A DNA stretch of 64,000 nucleotides from CBDFHV01 sp965247705 (GCA_965247705.1 CBDFHV010000012.1:22911-86910); one strand, 5' to 3'; shown: positions 37,786 to 47,020, counted from the first letter of the stretch. A program made the numbers and translations. The notes: generated by a model from the sequence alone, not told the origin.

Positions 37786-38574
37786 GTGACGGTGCATCAA
37801 GTCAGCACCCCGGCGGAGGGTCTCGGTTCGGATGGGCAGTCGCGGGTCTCGGTGAAGGTGGGCGCCATGACGACGGAAGGTGCGGTTCGGTTTTACGTGA
37901 CGGTCGACGGCGATCCCAGCCTCGACGGCCCCCAGGACGTGGTGGTGTCGGGGCTGCCCGAGGGCGCGTACCTGGAATCGCCGGAGCACGGCCTGCTCCT
38001 GCCCCGGCCGGACGGCGGCGTGGTCGTCGATGCCGCTCATCTGGGCGATCTGCTAATCGTGCCGCCGTTTCGATTTGCGGGTACAATTGAAAACGTGACC
38101 GTTCAGGCCAGGGCGGCCGATGGGACGGTGGGCGAGAGCATGGTCCTCGATGTCGAGGTCAGCGAACCCCGTCTGGGACCGAGCCCGTTCACTGAAATGG
38201 CCATGAGCGTGTTGGAAGACGCCATCGGAACGGAGGACGAACTGATGGCCATGGGCGCCGTGGACGAGGAACCCCAATCGACCGTTTATAAGCTGACCGC
38301 CGAGCCTTCCTACGGCACGCTGTTTCGGGGCGAAACCCCCATCGGCCAAGGCGATACGTTCACCCAATTCGATATGGACAGCGGTGTGCTGACCTATCAG
38401 ACCACGCCCCATGTCTTCGCCGATATCGATCATGGAAGCCGACCCGCCTTCGACAATTTCCGATTCCGCCCCGAAGGGGAAGTCGCCGTGCCCGAACCCG
38501 ATACGGGTTTGGGCTACGCGGTCGTCTACGGAGAGGCGGTGCTCAGCATCCCCCTGGTCAACGATCTAACCTGA
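37786..38574 (+). CDS. T1SS-substrate-like repeat protein with a CSPG/cadherin-type repeat
   Basis: A 262-residue protein from GTG 37786 (AGGA upstream); the frame is open further left to 37735. The first part, from DVVVSGLPEGAYLE to LLIVPPFRFAGTIENVTV, matches the ~100-residue repeat common in large RTX adhesins. The second, VYKLTAEPSYGTLF to FTQFDMDSGVLTYQT, matches a CSPG/cadherin-like repeat. There is no signal peptide. A 41-codon frame beginning MFLLAKLWPFGRP (37664-37789, GGAAGG upstream) overlaps the start by 4 bases and may be its true beginning or a small gene. Probably a companion or detached domain of the FecR-RTX protein. Confidence 0.6.
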   Translation: MTVHQVSTPAEGLGSDGQSRVSVKVGAMTTEGAVRFYVTVDGDPSLDGPQDVVVSGLPEGAYLESPEHGLLLPRPDGGVVVDAAHLGDLLIVPPFRFAGTIENVTVQARAADGTVGESMVLDVEVSEPRLGPSPFTEMAMSVLEDAIGTEDELMAMGAVDEEPQSTVYKLTAEPSYGTLFRGETPIGQGDTFTQFDMDSGVLTYQTTPHVFADIDHGSRPAFDNFRFRPEGEVAVPEPDTGLGYAVVYGEAVLSIPLVNDLT

Positions 38575-38621
38575 CCGCCGCCGGGCGCCGGCATTACGGA
38601 TATTGCTCGATTCTTCAAGTG

Positions 38622-38688
38622 TTAGAGCAGCTTTATCCGACCGGGCGGATCGCCGAAGGCGATTCCGAACGATCGGATGCTGCTCTAA
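38622..38688. repeat. Long palindrome between convergent genes
   Basis: TTAGAGCAGC at 38623-38632 pairs with GCTGCTCTAA at 38679-38688, and ATCCGA with TCGGAT just inside. The inner part CGGATCGCCGAAGGCGATTCCG forms a second stem. This resembles the GAGCAG...CTGCTC palindromes scattered through alphaproteobacterial genomes. It lies between the ends of two convergent genes and supplies the FecR gene's TAG stop (38685-38687). It is a likely two-way transcription barrier. Confidence 0.7.
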
Positions 38689-39356
38689 AAACCGACGGTC
38701 GCCCGCGCCCTTACCATCTTGGACCGGGGCCAGCGTTCCGGCTCGCCCGGTGGCTGATCGCGACCCAGGAGCGTCGTTCCCTGGCCGGGCCGGTCGATTT
38801 CCACCCGCCCCGCGTCGGTCTCCACGTAGATCCCCTTGCCGTCCAGCAGGGCGACGCCGTAGTTGCCGTCGATGGGCCCGCCCCAGATCGTGGTGCCGCG
38901 AATGCCGATGGTGGCGACCGGCGTATTGACGACGAGGGTGTCACCGGACAGCGATGCGATCTGGCCCGACGCGACCTGGAATACCCCTTGCAGGATATTG
39001 AGCAGACCATTGCCGGAGCTTTGACGGTCGTTGAACAGGTAGTCCTCGATCTCCAGAACCGCCGCATCGCCCAGGGTCAAGGCCGCCCCGTCCACCATGG
39101 TGATCTCCAGCCGGCTGTCGTCGCCCGTGGAGACTTCGTCGCCCAGGTGTACTTCCATTCCCACGGAAAGCGCCCATTTCCGGGCTTTCCGTTCGACGAA
39201 TCCATCGCCCTTCAAGCGGGATACGGTGCCCGCGACCTGATCCGCGGTGGCCGGCGGCACGAAGCCGCCCAGTGCGGCAAGCGCGACCAGGACAGCCATC
39301 GCCTGTCGCGGGCAGGCGCAGGGGCGACGACGGGTCGTGGGGACGCCGCGGATCAT
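38685..39356 (-). CDS. Periplasmic FecR-domain protein
   Basis: A 223-residue exported protein. ATG 39356 follows GAGGG. The basic start RGVPTTRRRP and hydrophobic AVLVALAALGGF suggest a signal peptide ending near PPATA. The FecR domain has VAGTVSRLKGDGFVERK, SVGMEVHLGDEVSTGDDSRL and the typical TPVATIGIRGTTIWGG motif. Unlike TonB-linked FecR regulators it has no cytoplasmic anti-sigma region, so it is probably an envelope scaffold or ligand-binding protein working with the neighbouring FecR-RTX protein (inference). Confidence 0.82.
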   Translation of the reverse strand: MIRGVPTTRRRPCACPRQAMAVLVALAALGGFVPPATADQVAGTVSRLKGDGFVERKARKWALSVGMEVHLGDEVSTGDDSRLEITMVDGAALTLGDAAVLEIEDYLFNDRQSSGNGLLNILQGVFQVASGQIASLSGDTLVVNTPVATIGIRGTTIWGGPIDGNYGVALLDGKGIYVETDAGRVEIDRPGQGTTLLGRDQPPGEPERWPRSKMVRARATVGF

Positions 39357-39376
39357 GACCCTCGGTCGGAAGAACG

Positions 39377-40036
39377 CTACTGCGGTTGGGGCACGATGCG
39401 CAGATAGGGCTTGGGCGACTTCCAGCCGCCCGGATACTTTTTCTTGGCGTCCTCGTCGGAAACGGTCGGGACGATGATCACGTCCTCGCCGTGCTTCCAG
39501 TTGACCGGTGTCGCCACCTGGTGCCGGGCGGTCAACTGGCAGGAATCAAGGGTGCGCAGCACTTCGTCGAAGTTGCGCCCCGTGCTCATGGGATAGGTGA
39601 GCATGAGTTTGATCTTCTTGTCGGGCCCGATCAGGAATACCGTGCGCACGGTCGCGTTGTCCGCCGGCGTCCGGCCTTGGGATGTATCGCCGGCGCCTTC
39701 CGGCAGCATGTCGTAAAGCTTGGCGACTTTCAGCTCCGGGTCGCCGATCAAGGGGTAGTTCACGGCCTGGCCCTGCACATCCTCGATGTCCTTCGACCAC
39801 TTATGATGATCGTCCACGGGGTCGACGCTGATGCCGATGATCTTGCAGTTGCGCCTCTCGAACTCGCCCTTGAGGCTCGCCAGATAGCCCAGTTCCGTGG
39901 TGCAGACGGGAGTGAAGTCCTTGGGATGGGAAAAGAGGACAGCCCAACCGTCGCCGATCCACTCGTGCAGGTTGACGGACCCTTCCGTTGTCTCGGCGGT
40001 GAAGTTGGGGGCCTCGCTGTTGATCCTTAGTGACAT
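39377..40036 (-). CDS. Peroxiredoxin, 1-Cys (Prx6-like) type
   Basis: Thiol peroxidase of 219 residues that reduces H2O2 and organic hydroperoxides. The peroxidatic Cys45 lies in HPKDFTPVCTTELG, followed by Arg in PMSTGRNFDEVLR. A long C-terminal arm (VNWKHGEDVIIVPTVSDEDA) is typical of the Prx6 group. A resolving Cys is not obvious; Cys69 (RRNCKI) and Cys161 are other cysteines. GGAGG precedes ATG 40036. Cytoplasmic. Confidence 0.93.
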   Translation of the reverse strand: MSLRINSEAPNFTAETTEGSVNLHEWIGDGWAVLFSHPKDFTPVCTTELGYLASLKGEFERRNCKIIGISVDPVDDHHKWSKDIEDVQGQAVNYPLIGDPELKVAKLYDMLPEGAGDTSQGRTPADNATVRTVFLIGPDKKIKLMLTYPMSTGRNFDEVLRTLDSCQLTARHQVATPVNWKHGEDVIIVPTVSDEDAKKKYPGGWKSPKPYLRIVPQPQ

Positions 40037-40114
40037 GTTTCGTTCCTCCTGTGGGGTCGGGCCGGACGTACTCCGGGCCCCCCGTTGTCGTATGAGAGCA
40101 TTCTTGAGGTTCGC

Positions 40115-41044
40115 CTATTCGGCGGCTGCCTGGGCCGCGCCCGCTTCGGCCGTGAGGCCGATCTCCGCCAGGGCCTGGCGAAACGCTTCCAGCGTCGCCC
40201 CATCGGGCATGAGATAGGGTTGGCGCAGTTCGCCGCCCGGACGCCCCAGCACCTTCATGCAGCCCTTGATGGTGGGATAGTTGCCGAGGCCGAAACGGGA
40301 AACGAGCTGGAAGCAGTTGTCGATCATCTGCTGATGGGGGATCGCCTCGCCATAGCGGCCGGCAAGGGCGTGTTCGCAGTAGGCTACCACGTCCCGGGCG
40401 CACAAGTTGGCGATCATGGAGACGATGCCGACGGCGCCCCTTTGGATCATGGTCAGTCCGTAGGGTTCCATGCCGGCGAACACCGCCAGCCGATCCTTAA
40501 CCCGGGCACAGGTTTCGGCCTTTTGGAACAGGTCCTTGGAACTGTCCTTGATGGCCACCACCATATCGATCTGGGCAAGACGATCGGCCAGGGCGGCGTC
40601 GATGTTGATCGAGGTGCGGGGTGGATTGTTGTAGATCATGATCGGCAGGTCGGTCTTGCCGATGGCTTCGAAATGGGCAATCACTTCCTTGATGGTGGGC
40701 AGGGCATAGGGTGGCGGCAGTACCATGACACCGTCGTAGCCGATCTTCTTGGCGTATCGGGTAAGGGCCACGGCGTGGTCGGTGCCGATGGTCGAGGTGC
40801 CGGCCAGCAGGGGAACCCGGCCCGCCACCTGCTCGTGGCAGATGTCGAAGATACGCTTGCGTTCGTCGTCGCTGACGGAAAACCATTCGCCCGTGCTGCC
40901 GGTGGCGATGATGCCGTGACAGCCCTCGGCGATCAGGAGATCTACAATGGCGCGCAGTTTCGCTTCGTCGATGCCGCCGTCGGCGTGAAAGGGCGTGACG
41001 ACTGGCGGATAAACGCCCGTCCAGTCAATACGTTGCGTGGCCAT
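40115..41044 (-). CDS. Dihydrodipicolinate synthase family aldolase/lyase
   Basis: A TIM-barrel of 309 residues in the DapA/NAL superfamily. The Schiff-base lysine is Lys166 (VVAIKDSSKD) and the catalytic tyrosine is Tyr138 (IMIYNNPPRT). The carboxylate-binding loop is ATGSTGEWFS, where DapA usually has GTTGE, so the substrate may differ from that of true DapA. GGAGA precedes ATG 41044. Its context (peroxiredoxin downstream, diguanylate cyclase upstream) does not suggest lysine synthesis. A keto-deoxy-acid or hydroxy-proline type lyase role is possible. Confidence 0.87.
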   Translation of the reverse strand: MATQRIDWTGVYPPVVTPFHADGGIDEAKLRAIVDLLIAEGCHGIIATGSTGEWFSVSDDERKRIFDICHEQVAGRVPLLAGTSTIGTDHAVALTRYAKKIGYDGVMVLPPPYALPTIKEVIAHFEAIGKTDLPIMIYNNPPRTSINIDAALADRLAQIDMVVAIKDSSKDLFQKAETCARVKDRLAVFAGMEPYGLTMIQRGAVGIVSMIANLCARDVVAYCEHALAGRYGEAIPHQQMIDNCFQLVSRFGLGNYPTIKGCMKVLGRPGGELRQPYLMPDGATLEAFRQALAEIGLTAEAGAAQAAAE

Positions 41045-41235
41045 GATGTGTCTCCATGTGTCGGCGCGCCACTGGACGGCTTCCGGGAAGGAGCCGCGGC
41101 GGACCGGCGACGGGCTCCCTGAAGTTGCGGGTCGTTACAAGCCAATACAACAGCTTCGCCGGTTCCCGGTCAACAGCGCCGGCGGATGGGCCAGGGGGCG
41201 GGCCAGGGGGTGGGCCAGACGGGTGGCCACGTCGA

Positions 41236-42579
41236 TCAGGAATAGCGGAACCGGGTGCCGACGACGACGGTTTCCTGCCCCGGGCTGGCACCCCGCAGCA
41301 GCGCGGGGGCCGCCACCGGTACGTCAGGGGCGAAAGCGTAACGGTTCTTGCCCTGCCGCTTGGCTGAATACATGGCTTCATCGGCCGCCCGGACCAGATC
41401 TTCGGCCCGTGCACCGTGGGTGGGAAAAAGCGCGATGCCGACGCTGGCACTGATCGATACTTCCTGCTCGGCGACCCGGAACGGACGGGATGTGGCGCTC
41501 AACACATGATCGGCGACGGTTCGCGCCGCGGGCTCCGAGGTAGCGTCGGTCACCACGATGACGAACTCGTCGCCGCCAAAGCGAAGAACGGTGTCGGTCT
41601 GGCGCACGCAGGCGCGAAGGCGCAACGCCACCTGTCGCAGCACGTCGTCTCCCGCGTCGTGACCAAGCAGGTCATTGACCGGCTTGAACCCATCCAGGTC
41701 CACGAACATGACGGCCACCAGATTGCTGTTGCGTCGCGCCGAAGCCATGGTCTGGGCCAGGCGATCCATGCCCAGCACCCGGTTGGGCAGGGCCGTCAAC
41801 GGGTCGTAGTGGGCCCGATAATGAAGCTGCTCCTCGTTCTGCTTGCGTTCCGAGATGTCGGAAAATATGGCCACGTGGCGCACGATTCGCCCGGCCCCAT
41901 CGCGCATGACCGATACGCTCAACCACTCCGGATACACCTCGCCCGAACGGCGGCGGTTCCAGATCTCGCCTTCCCAGTGGCCGTCCGCGGTGATGTCGCG
42001 CCACATTTCCAGATAGAACTTGTCGTCCTGGCGCCCCGATTTCAGCAGCGCCGGAGTTTTGCCGACGGCTTCGTCCTGGCTGTAGCCGGTGGTGGCCGTG
42101 AACCCCGAGTTGACGGCGAGAATTCGGTTGTCCGCGTCGGTGACCATGATCGCTTCGTGAGCGGTCTCGAAGACGATCCTGGCCAACTCGTCCAGTCGTC
42201 CCGACGGCGCGGCCCGGGCGATCCGCTCGATCGTTTCGGCCAACCGGCTCTCCTCGGAGCGGTCGAGAACGTCATCCGCCCCCGCCTTCATCAGGGCCAC
42301 GGTGACCCGGGGCGGGGGTGCATCGTCCATCGCCAGGACCGGAAGGGGACGACTGGCGCCCCGATAGGCCCGGACCATGGCAACGGCGTCATCCAATGCC
42401 ATGCCCCGGATGTCGAGCACGACCAACTGAGCCTCTTGGCTCTCTTGGAGTACAGTGGCCGGGTCCACATCGTGGCCGACGCTGTGTACGCACGGATCAA
42501 GGGCGCCGTGACGAAGGACCTCGGGCAGCGATTCGGCGGCCGATTCGCATCCCGTGTGAAGGATCAGGTGTATCGTCAT
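41236..42579 (-). CDS. Diguanylate cyclase with receiver-like and PAS domains
   Basis: Makes c-di-GMP from two GTP. 447 residues. Residues about 1-115 look like a receiver (VVLDIRGM aligned with the phosphorylation loop, MKAGADDVL near its end). Residues about 130-245 form a PAS domain (FETAHEAIMVTDADNRILAVN, GKTPALLKSGRQD). The GGDEF domain follows from HYRAHYDPLTALPNRV with active site FGGDEFV. There is no EAL domain and no clear RxxD product-inhibition site directly upstream. Cytoplasmic. Divergent from the carboxylase gene. Confidence 0.9.
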   Translation of the reverse strand: MTIHLILHTGCESAAESLPEVLRHGALDPCVHSVGHDVDPATVLQESQEAQLVVLDIRGMALDDAVAMVRAYRGASRPLPVLAMDDAPPPRVTVALMKAGADDVLDRSEESRLAETIERIARAAPSGRLDELARIVFETAHEAIMVTDADNRILAVNSGFTATTGYSQDEAVGKTPALLKSGRQDDKFYLEMWRDITADGHWEGEIWNRRRSGEVYPEWLSVSVMRDGAGRIVRHVAIFSDISERKQNEEQLHYRAHYDPLTALPNRVLGMDRLAQTMASARRNSNLVAVMFVDLDGFKPVNDLLGHDAGDDVLRQVALRLRACVRQTDTVLRFGGDEFVIVVTDATSEPAARTVADHVLSATSRPFRVAEQEVSISASVGIALFPTHGARAEDLVRAADEAMYSAKRQGKNRYAFAPDVPVAAPALLRGASPGQETVVVGTRFRYS

Positions 42580-42804
42580 CGCGATCTCTGCAACAGTTGT
42601 ATCAGAATTTTGCCGCTCGACCTAGACGTTGCATCCCGCGACACCCGTCGGCGCACGCAATTGCGCCAATTTCCAAGGACTCCCCCATTATTGCCGCCAT
42701 CATGCTATATGCCCGCTTAACGGGGGATAAATTGTCATTCCGTTTTCTTTCCGGCTCCGCATCTGATTCACGGGGGTCGTTGTCCAAATCCGACGGTGCG
42801 GCGC

Positions 42805-44791
42805 ATGTTTGATTCTATTCTGATCGCCAATCGTGGCGAGATCGCGTGCCGAATCATGGCGACGGCGCGGCGGATGGGAATCCGCTGTATTGCGATCCAT
42901 TCCGAGGTCGACCGCGACGCCCCGCACGTGGTGATGGCCGACGAGGCGGTATGCGTGGGGCCGCCCGCGGCATCCGACAGCTACCTCAACATGAAGCGGG
43001 TGATCGACGCCGCGAAACGTACCGGCGCCGGCGCGGTTCACCCGGGATACGGCTTCCTGTCGGAGAACCGCAGCGTTTGTCCGTCGCCTGCGGCGGGCCG
43101 GAATTCCGTTCATCGGGCCCAAGCCGCGGGCAATCTCGATGATGGGGGACAAGCTGGAATCCAAACGACTGGCCCTGAAGGCCGGGGTCAACATCATTCC
43201 CGGCTCGGACGGCCCCATCGCGGGCGAAAAGGCTGCCCTGGCGGCCGCCCGCGGCATTGGCTATCCGGTGATGCTGAAGGCTGCCGCGGGTGGCGGCGGC
43301 AAGGGCATGCGCATCGTCGAAGATGCCGCGGCGCTGCGCGAGTCCCTTGGCGCCGTGCGGCGGGAGTCGGCGGCCAGTTTTGGCGACGATCGGGTGTTCC
43401 TGGAACGCTACATCACCCGCCCGCGCCACGTGGAGATTCAAGTCCTGGCCGACCAATTCGGCAACATCGTGCATCTTGGCGAGCGGGAATGCTCCATCCA
43501 GCGGCGCCACCAGAAGGTGATCGAAGAGGCGCCATCCCCGGCCCTCGACGAGGACACGCGCCTTGCCATGGGCCGGCAGGCGATCGCGCTTGCCAGGGCC
43601 GTCGACTACGTTTCCGCCGGCACCGTAGAGTTCGTTGTCGACCAAGACGGCGCGTTTCATTTCCTGGAGATGAATACCCGCCTTCAAGTGGAGCATCCGG
43701 TGACCGAAATGGTCACCGGCCTCGACCTGGTGGAGTGGATGATCCGCATCGCGGCGGGCGAGAAGCTGGCGTTCGGTCAAGACGACATTCGCCTGGACGG
43801 CTGGGCCGTCGAGGCGCGCATCTACGCCGAGGACCCATTGCGTGGTTTTCTGCCGTCCATTGGGCGGCTGGTGCGGTTCAAACCGCCGGAAACGTCGCCC
43901 CAGGTTCGGGTGGACCTGGGCGTGTGCGAGGGCGGTGAAATTTCGGTCCATTACGATCCCATGATCGCCAAGGTGATCGGTTACGGGGCGGATCGCAACG
44001 CAGCCATCGGCCATCTGGGCGGTGCCTTGGACGAATTCGTCGTCGAGGGCCCGTCGACGAACATCGGATTTCTGGCGGCGGTGACCGGGCATCCCCGCTT
44101 CCGGTCCGGCAAATTGTCCACGGACTTCATCGCCGAAGTCTATCCGGACGGCTTCCACCCGGCGCAACTGCCCCATGACGACCCGCACATGCTGTCGGCG
44201 GTCGCGGCGGCGGTCCACCTGTCGCGGCAATCCCGGGCCCAACGAATATCGGGTCAAGTGAGGGGTTTTGCGCACCAACTGCCGGACGTCTGGGTTGCCC
44301 TCCATGACGGACTCCAGCACGAGGTTCGCGTCGTGGCGGTCGAAGGCGGGTGGCAAGCGACCGTGGACGGCGCCCCCTTTGTCATCCAATCGAACTGGCG
44401 AATCGGCGATTCCTTGATGCGGGCGACCATCAACGGCGTCTCGCTGGCCCTGAGAATCGTCCCCTACGGGGCCGCCTATCGCTACATTCACGGGGGAAGC
44501 GAGACACGCATCGTCGTCCTGTCGCGGCGGGCGGCGTCCTTGGCCGCGCGCATGACCAAGAAACCGCCCCGGACGGCGGACAAAACGGTGGTGTCGCCCA
44601 TGCCCGGGCTGCTGCAGTCGGTGGCGGTCGTCGTCGGGCAGGAAGTGCGCCGGGGCGAATCCCTGGCGGTTATCGAGGCGATGAAAATGGAAAACATCGT
44701 ACGGGCGCCGTGGGACGGGATTATCGCCGCCGTTCATGCCGCGCCGGGTGACAGCCTTATCGTCGACCAGCCGATCCTGGATTTTGAGTGA
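42805..44791 (+). pseudogene. pccA: Propionyl-CoA carboxylase alpha subunit (biotin carboxylase + BCCP), one-base frameshift near 43070
   Basis: ATP-dependent biotin carboxylation for propionyl-CoA (or a related acyl-CoA), about 662 residues if repaired. The biotin carboxylase half starts FDSILIANRGEIACRI and includes the glycine-rich AAAGGGGKGMRIV, ERECSIQRRHQKVIEEAPS and EMNTRLQVEHPVTE. A PCC-type linker follows, then the biotinyl domain EAMKMENIV. The first frame breaks after GYGFLSEN: AACCGCAGCG has one C more than the expected AACGCAGCG, after which FVRRLRRAGIPFIGPKPRA continues in the frame running to 44791. Either a damaged gene or a base-call error. The beta subunit is not in the window. 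Confidence 0.85.
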
Positions 44792-45081
44792 CCGCGCCTG
44801 GCGGCGCGACGTCCCTGCGTGTGGTGATTCGTGGCCGGGTCCAGGGGGTGTGGTTCCGCGCTTGGACGGTGGAGCAGGCTCGGTCGCGAGATCTCTCTGG
44901 GTGGGTCCGCAACCGGCTGGACGGCGCGGTGGAAGCCCTGTTCGCGGGCCCGGCGGCACGGGTCGAGGAAATGGTCGAGGCCTGTTGGGACGGCCCCCCA
45001 TCGGCGCACGTGCAATCCGTGGACACCGCGCCGGCGCCGCCGCCCGACGAGCCCGGATTCGCCACGCGGCGGACGGGCTGA
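44788..45081 (+). CDS. acyP: Acylphosphatase
   Basis: A 97-residue ferredoxin-like-fold enzyme that hydrolyses acyl phosphates. The catalytic Arg is in GRVQGVWFRAWT and Asn in LSGWVRNRLDGAVEAL, both conserved. GTG 44788 overlaps the carboxylase stop (GTGA), so it is translationally coupled to it. Convergent with the GGDEF gene, leaving 9 bases. Confidence 0.92.
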   Translation: MTAPGGATSLRVVIRGRVQGVWFRAWTVEQARSRDLSGWVRNRLDGAVEALFAGPAARVEEMVEACWDGPPSAHVQSVDTAPAPPPDEPGFATRRTG

Positions 45082-45090
45082 ATCACCCGA

Positions 45091-46038
45091 TTAACCCGGG
45101 TCGGAGGGCTCTTCGATAGGGACGGCGCCTTCCGGCACCCAGAGGCAGGTCCGGTTGCGGCCTGCTTGTTTGGCCGCGTAAAGGGCCTTGTCCGCCCGTT
45201 CGACAACGCCATCGACGGTCTCCGTCGTATCCATGGCCGCAACCCCCACGGACACCGAGACCTGGAGGGGCGGCCCCTCGCCGATGGCGATGGGGGTGGC
45301 CGCGATCGACCGCCGCAAGCGCTCCATGGCCGCCGCCGCGCGCACCCCCTCCATGCCGACCAGGCAGAACAGGAACTCCTCGCCGCCGTATCGAAACACC
45401 GAATCGTAGGTCCGGGTATGGGCCAGGAAGCGTGACGCGCAGGCCACCAGAACGTCGTCGCCCACGGCATGGCCGTAGCGGTCGTTGACGGACTTGAAGT
45501 GGTCCAGATCGGCCAAGGCGACGCAGCATGAGGTGCCGGTGCGAAGCAGGCGGGCGCGTTCCCGCTCCAGTTCGTGGACCATGGCCCGCCGATTTTGGAG
45601 ACCGGTGAGGGGGTCCAGCTCCGACGCCGCCATGGCAAACGCCCGCTCGAGTCGGCGGGCTTGGGCGACAAAGGTCTCCGCTTGGGTCAGGACCCCGTCG
45701 ACGTCATCGGGATGGGGCTTCTTTCCCCGCTGCCGGTCGGTGGCGATCCGCTCCGCCGCCCGGCACATTTCATCGTGAAGACGCGCCAGCGTATGGACGG
45801 CCGGCTGGTTGGCGAGGCCCGAGTTTCGATGGCGCGCATACCAGGCCGCGAAGTCCGGGCTCGCGATGCCGTCCGGGCTGGAAGCCGGGACGGGTCGGTC
45901 CAGGATGAGGCTGCGGGACCAGGCCGAGAGCCATGAAAGGTGTTCGTCAACGGCCTTGTCGAGGATCTCAACCATCTGGCCCGGCCCCAGGGAGACAGGG
46001 TGTCCGGTCGTTTCGTCATCTCCCAAGTCCTTGTTCAC
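45091..46038 (-). CDS. Diguanylate cyclase with an N-terminal CZB-like sensor
   Basis: About 315 residues from GTG 46038; ATG 45975 is a possible later start. The N-terminal ~130 residues (DEHLSWLSAWSRSL, FAAWYARHRNS, TLARLHDEMCRAAERI) resemble a chemoreceptor zinc-binding domain as in DgcZ. The expected first Cys is not present, and the fourth ligand position is Cys instead of His, so zinc binding is doubtful. The GGDEF domain starts ELDPLTGLQNRRA with active site YGGEEFLF. Second c-di-GMP synthase in the window; it lies 8 bases after lipB. Confidence 0.85.
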   Translation of the reverse strand: MNKDLGDDETTGHPVSLGPGQMVEILDKAVDEHLSWLSAWSRSLILDRPVPASSPDGIASPDFAAWYARHRNSGLANQPAVHTLARLHDEMCRAAERIATDRQRGKKPHPDDVDGVLTQAETFVAQARRLERAFAMAASELDPLTGLQNRRAMVHELERERARLLRTGTSCCVALADLDHFKSVNDRYGHAVGDDVLVACASRFLAHTRTYDSVFRYGGEEFLFCLVGMEGVRAAAAMERLRRSIAATPIAIGEGPPLQVSVSVGVAAMDTTETVDGVVERADKALYAAKQAGRNRTCLWVPEGAVPIEEPSDPG

Positions 46039-46046
46039 AGGGGTAC

Positions 46047-46733
46047 CTAAGCCGCCGCCGAGGCCGTCGGAAACGGCGACGCAGCATCCTGTGTGGCAAC
46101 GCCGAAGACGGTCTCGAAGGCTTCGCGCAGGGCATTGTCCAAGTCGTCCATGCTTGCGCCGTTTCCCAAATCCGCCAACGACGTCACCCCGTGATCGCGG
46201 ATTCCGCAGGGAACGATTCCCGCGTAGTGGCTGAGGTTCGGACAGTGGTTGACCGAGATACCGTGATAGGTCACCCAGCGGCGAACCCGGACTCCGATCG
46301 CCGCGATCTTGTCGTCCCGCCCCGGACCCCGGGGCACCCAGATGCCGACCCGGCCCTCGCGCCGGGCCGCCTGCACGCCCAGTGTGCCCAGGCTGGCGAT
46401 GACCCACGCTTCGAGGTTCCGGACGTAGGCCCGGATATCGCCGCGGCGGGGCTTGAGGTCCATCATCGCATAGGCCACCCGCTGGCCGGGGCCATGATAG
46501 GTGTATTGGCCGCCGCGGCCGGTTCGATAGACGGGAAAGCGCCCGCCTTCCAACAGGTCCGACGACCGGGCGCTGGTGCCGGCGGTGTAAATGGGGGGGT
46601 GTTCCAGAAGCCAGACCGCCTCCGCCTCGCGACCCTCGCGGATGGCGGCGACCCGCGCCTCCATGGCCGCCACGGTCTCGGGATAGGGCAGGGGATCGGG
46701 GCTTCGCAACCATTCCACCGAGCGCTCGATCAC
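46047..46733 (-). CDS. lipB: Octanoyl-[acyl-carrier-protein]:protein N-octanoyltransferase
   Basis: Transfers octanoate from ACP to lipoyl domains, the first step of lipoate synthesis. 228 residues from GTG 46733 (AAAGG upstream). Motifs are LLEHPPIYTAG, the substrate loop RTGRGGQYTYHGPGQ, the catalytic Lys in GRDDKIAAIGVRV and the catalytic Cys in GIVPCGI after ISVNHCPNLSHY. Full length. A longer frame to 46946 runs into the tRNA gene antisense and is not real. Confidence 0.93.
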   Translation of the reverse strand: MIERSVEWLRSPDPLPYPETVAAMEARVAAIREGREAEAVWLLEHPPIYTAGTSARSSDLLEGGRFPVYRTGRGGQYTYHGPGQRVAYAMMDLKPRRGDIRAYVRNLEAWVIASLGTLGVQAARREGRVGIWVPRGPGRDDKIAAIGVRVRRWVTYHGISVNHCPNLSHYAGIVPCGIRDHGVTSLADLGNGASMDDLDNALREAFETVFGVATQDAASPFPTASAAA

Positions 46734-46838
46734 CGTTTCATGCCTTTCACGGCCGGGGGGTTGCTTGATCGCCCAGGCCGCATTTGCTATGTCCCGGTTC
46801 AGAAAACGACAACTGCACCCGTTGTCGCAAGGGAATAA

Positions 46839-46925
46839 GCGGTCGTGGCGGAACCGGTAGACGCGCAGCGTTGAGGTCGCTGTGGGGGAAACCCCGTGGA
46901 AGTTCGAGTCTTCTCGACCGCACCA
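46839..46925 (+). tRNA. tRNA-Leu (anticodon GAG)
   Basis: Acceptor arms GCGGTCG (46839-46845) and CGACCGC (46915-46921) pair fully. The anticodon stem is CAGCG/CGCTG around loop TTGAGGT. The long variable arm TGTGGGGGAAACCCCGT marks a class II (Leu) tRNA, with T-loop GTTCGAGTC. A discriminator A and an encoded CCA (46923-46925) follow. It is an 87-base gene between divergent lipB and mgtE. Confidence 0.96.
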
Positions 46926-47020
46926 TCTCGCCAAGGCCCGCCGCATCCGCGCCGGGCCTTGCGCCTATGTGGGTCCTTGGGGGCCCTCCGTGAAGCAAGA
47001 TAACGTTGAAGGACGGGGTC

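Noticed and set aside
42986..45001. 671-codon minus-strand frame opposite pccA
   Set aside because: Antisense to biotin carboxylase motifs; no start signal and no recognisable domain.
46734..46946. N-terminal extension of lipB through the tRNA-Leu gene
   Set aside because: The extra residues are the antisense of the tRNA. GTG 46733 has an upstream ribosome site and fits LipB length.
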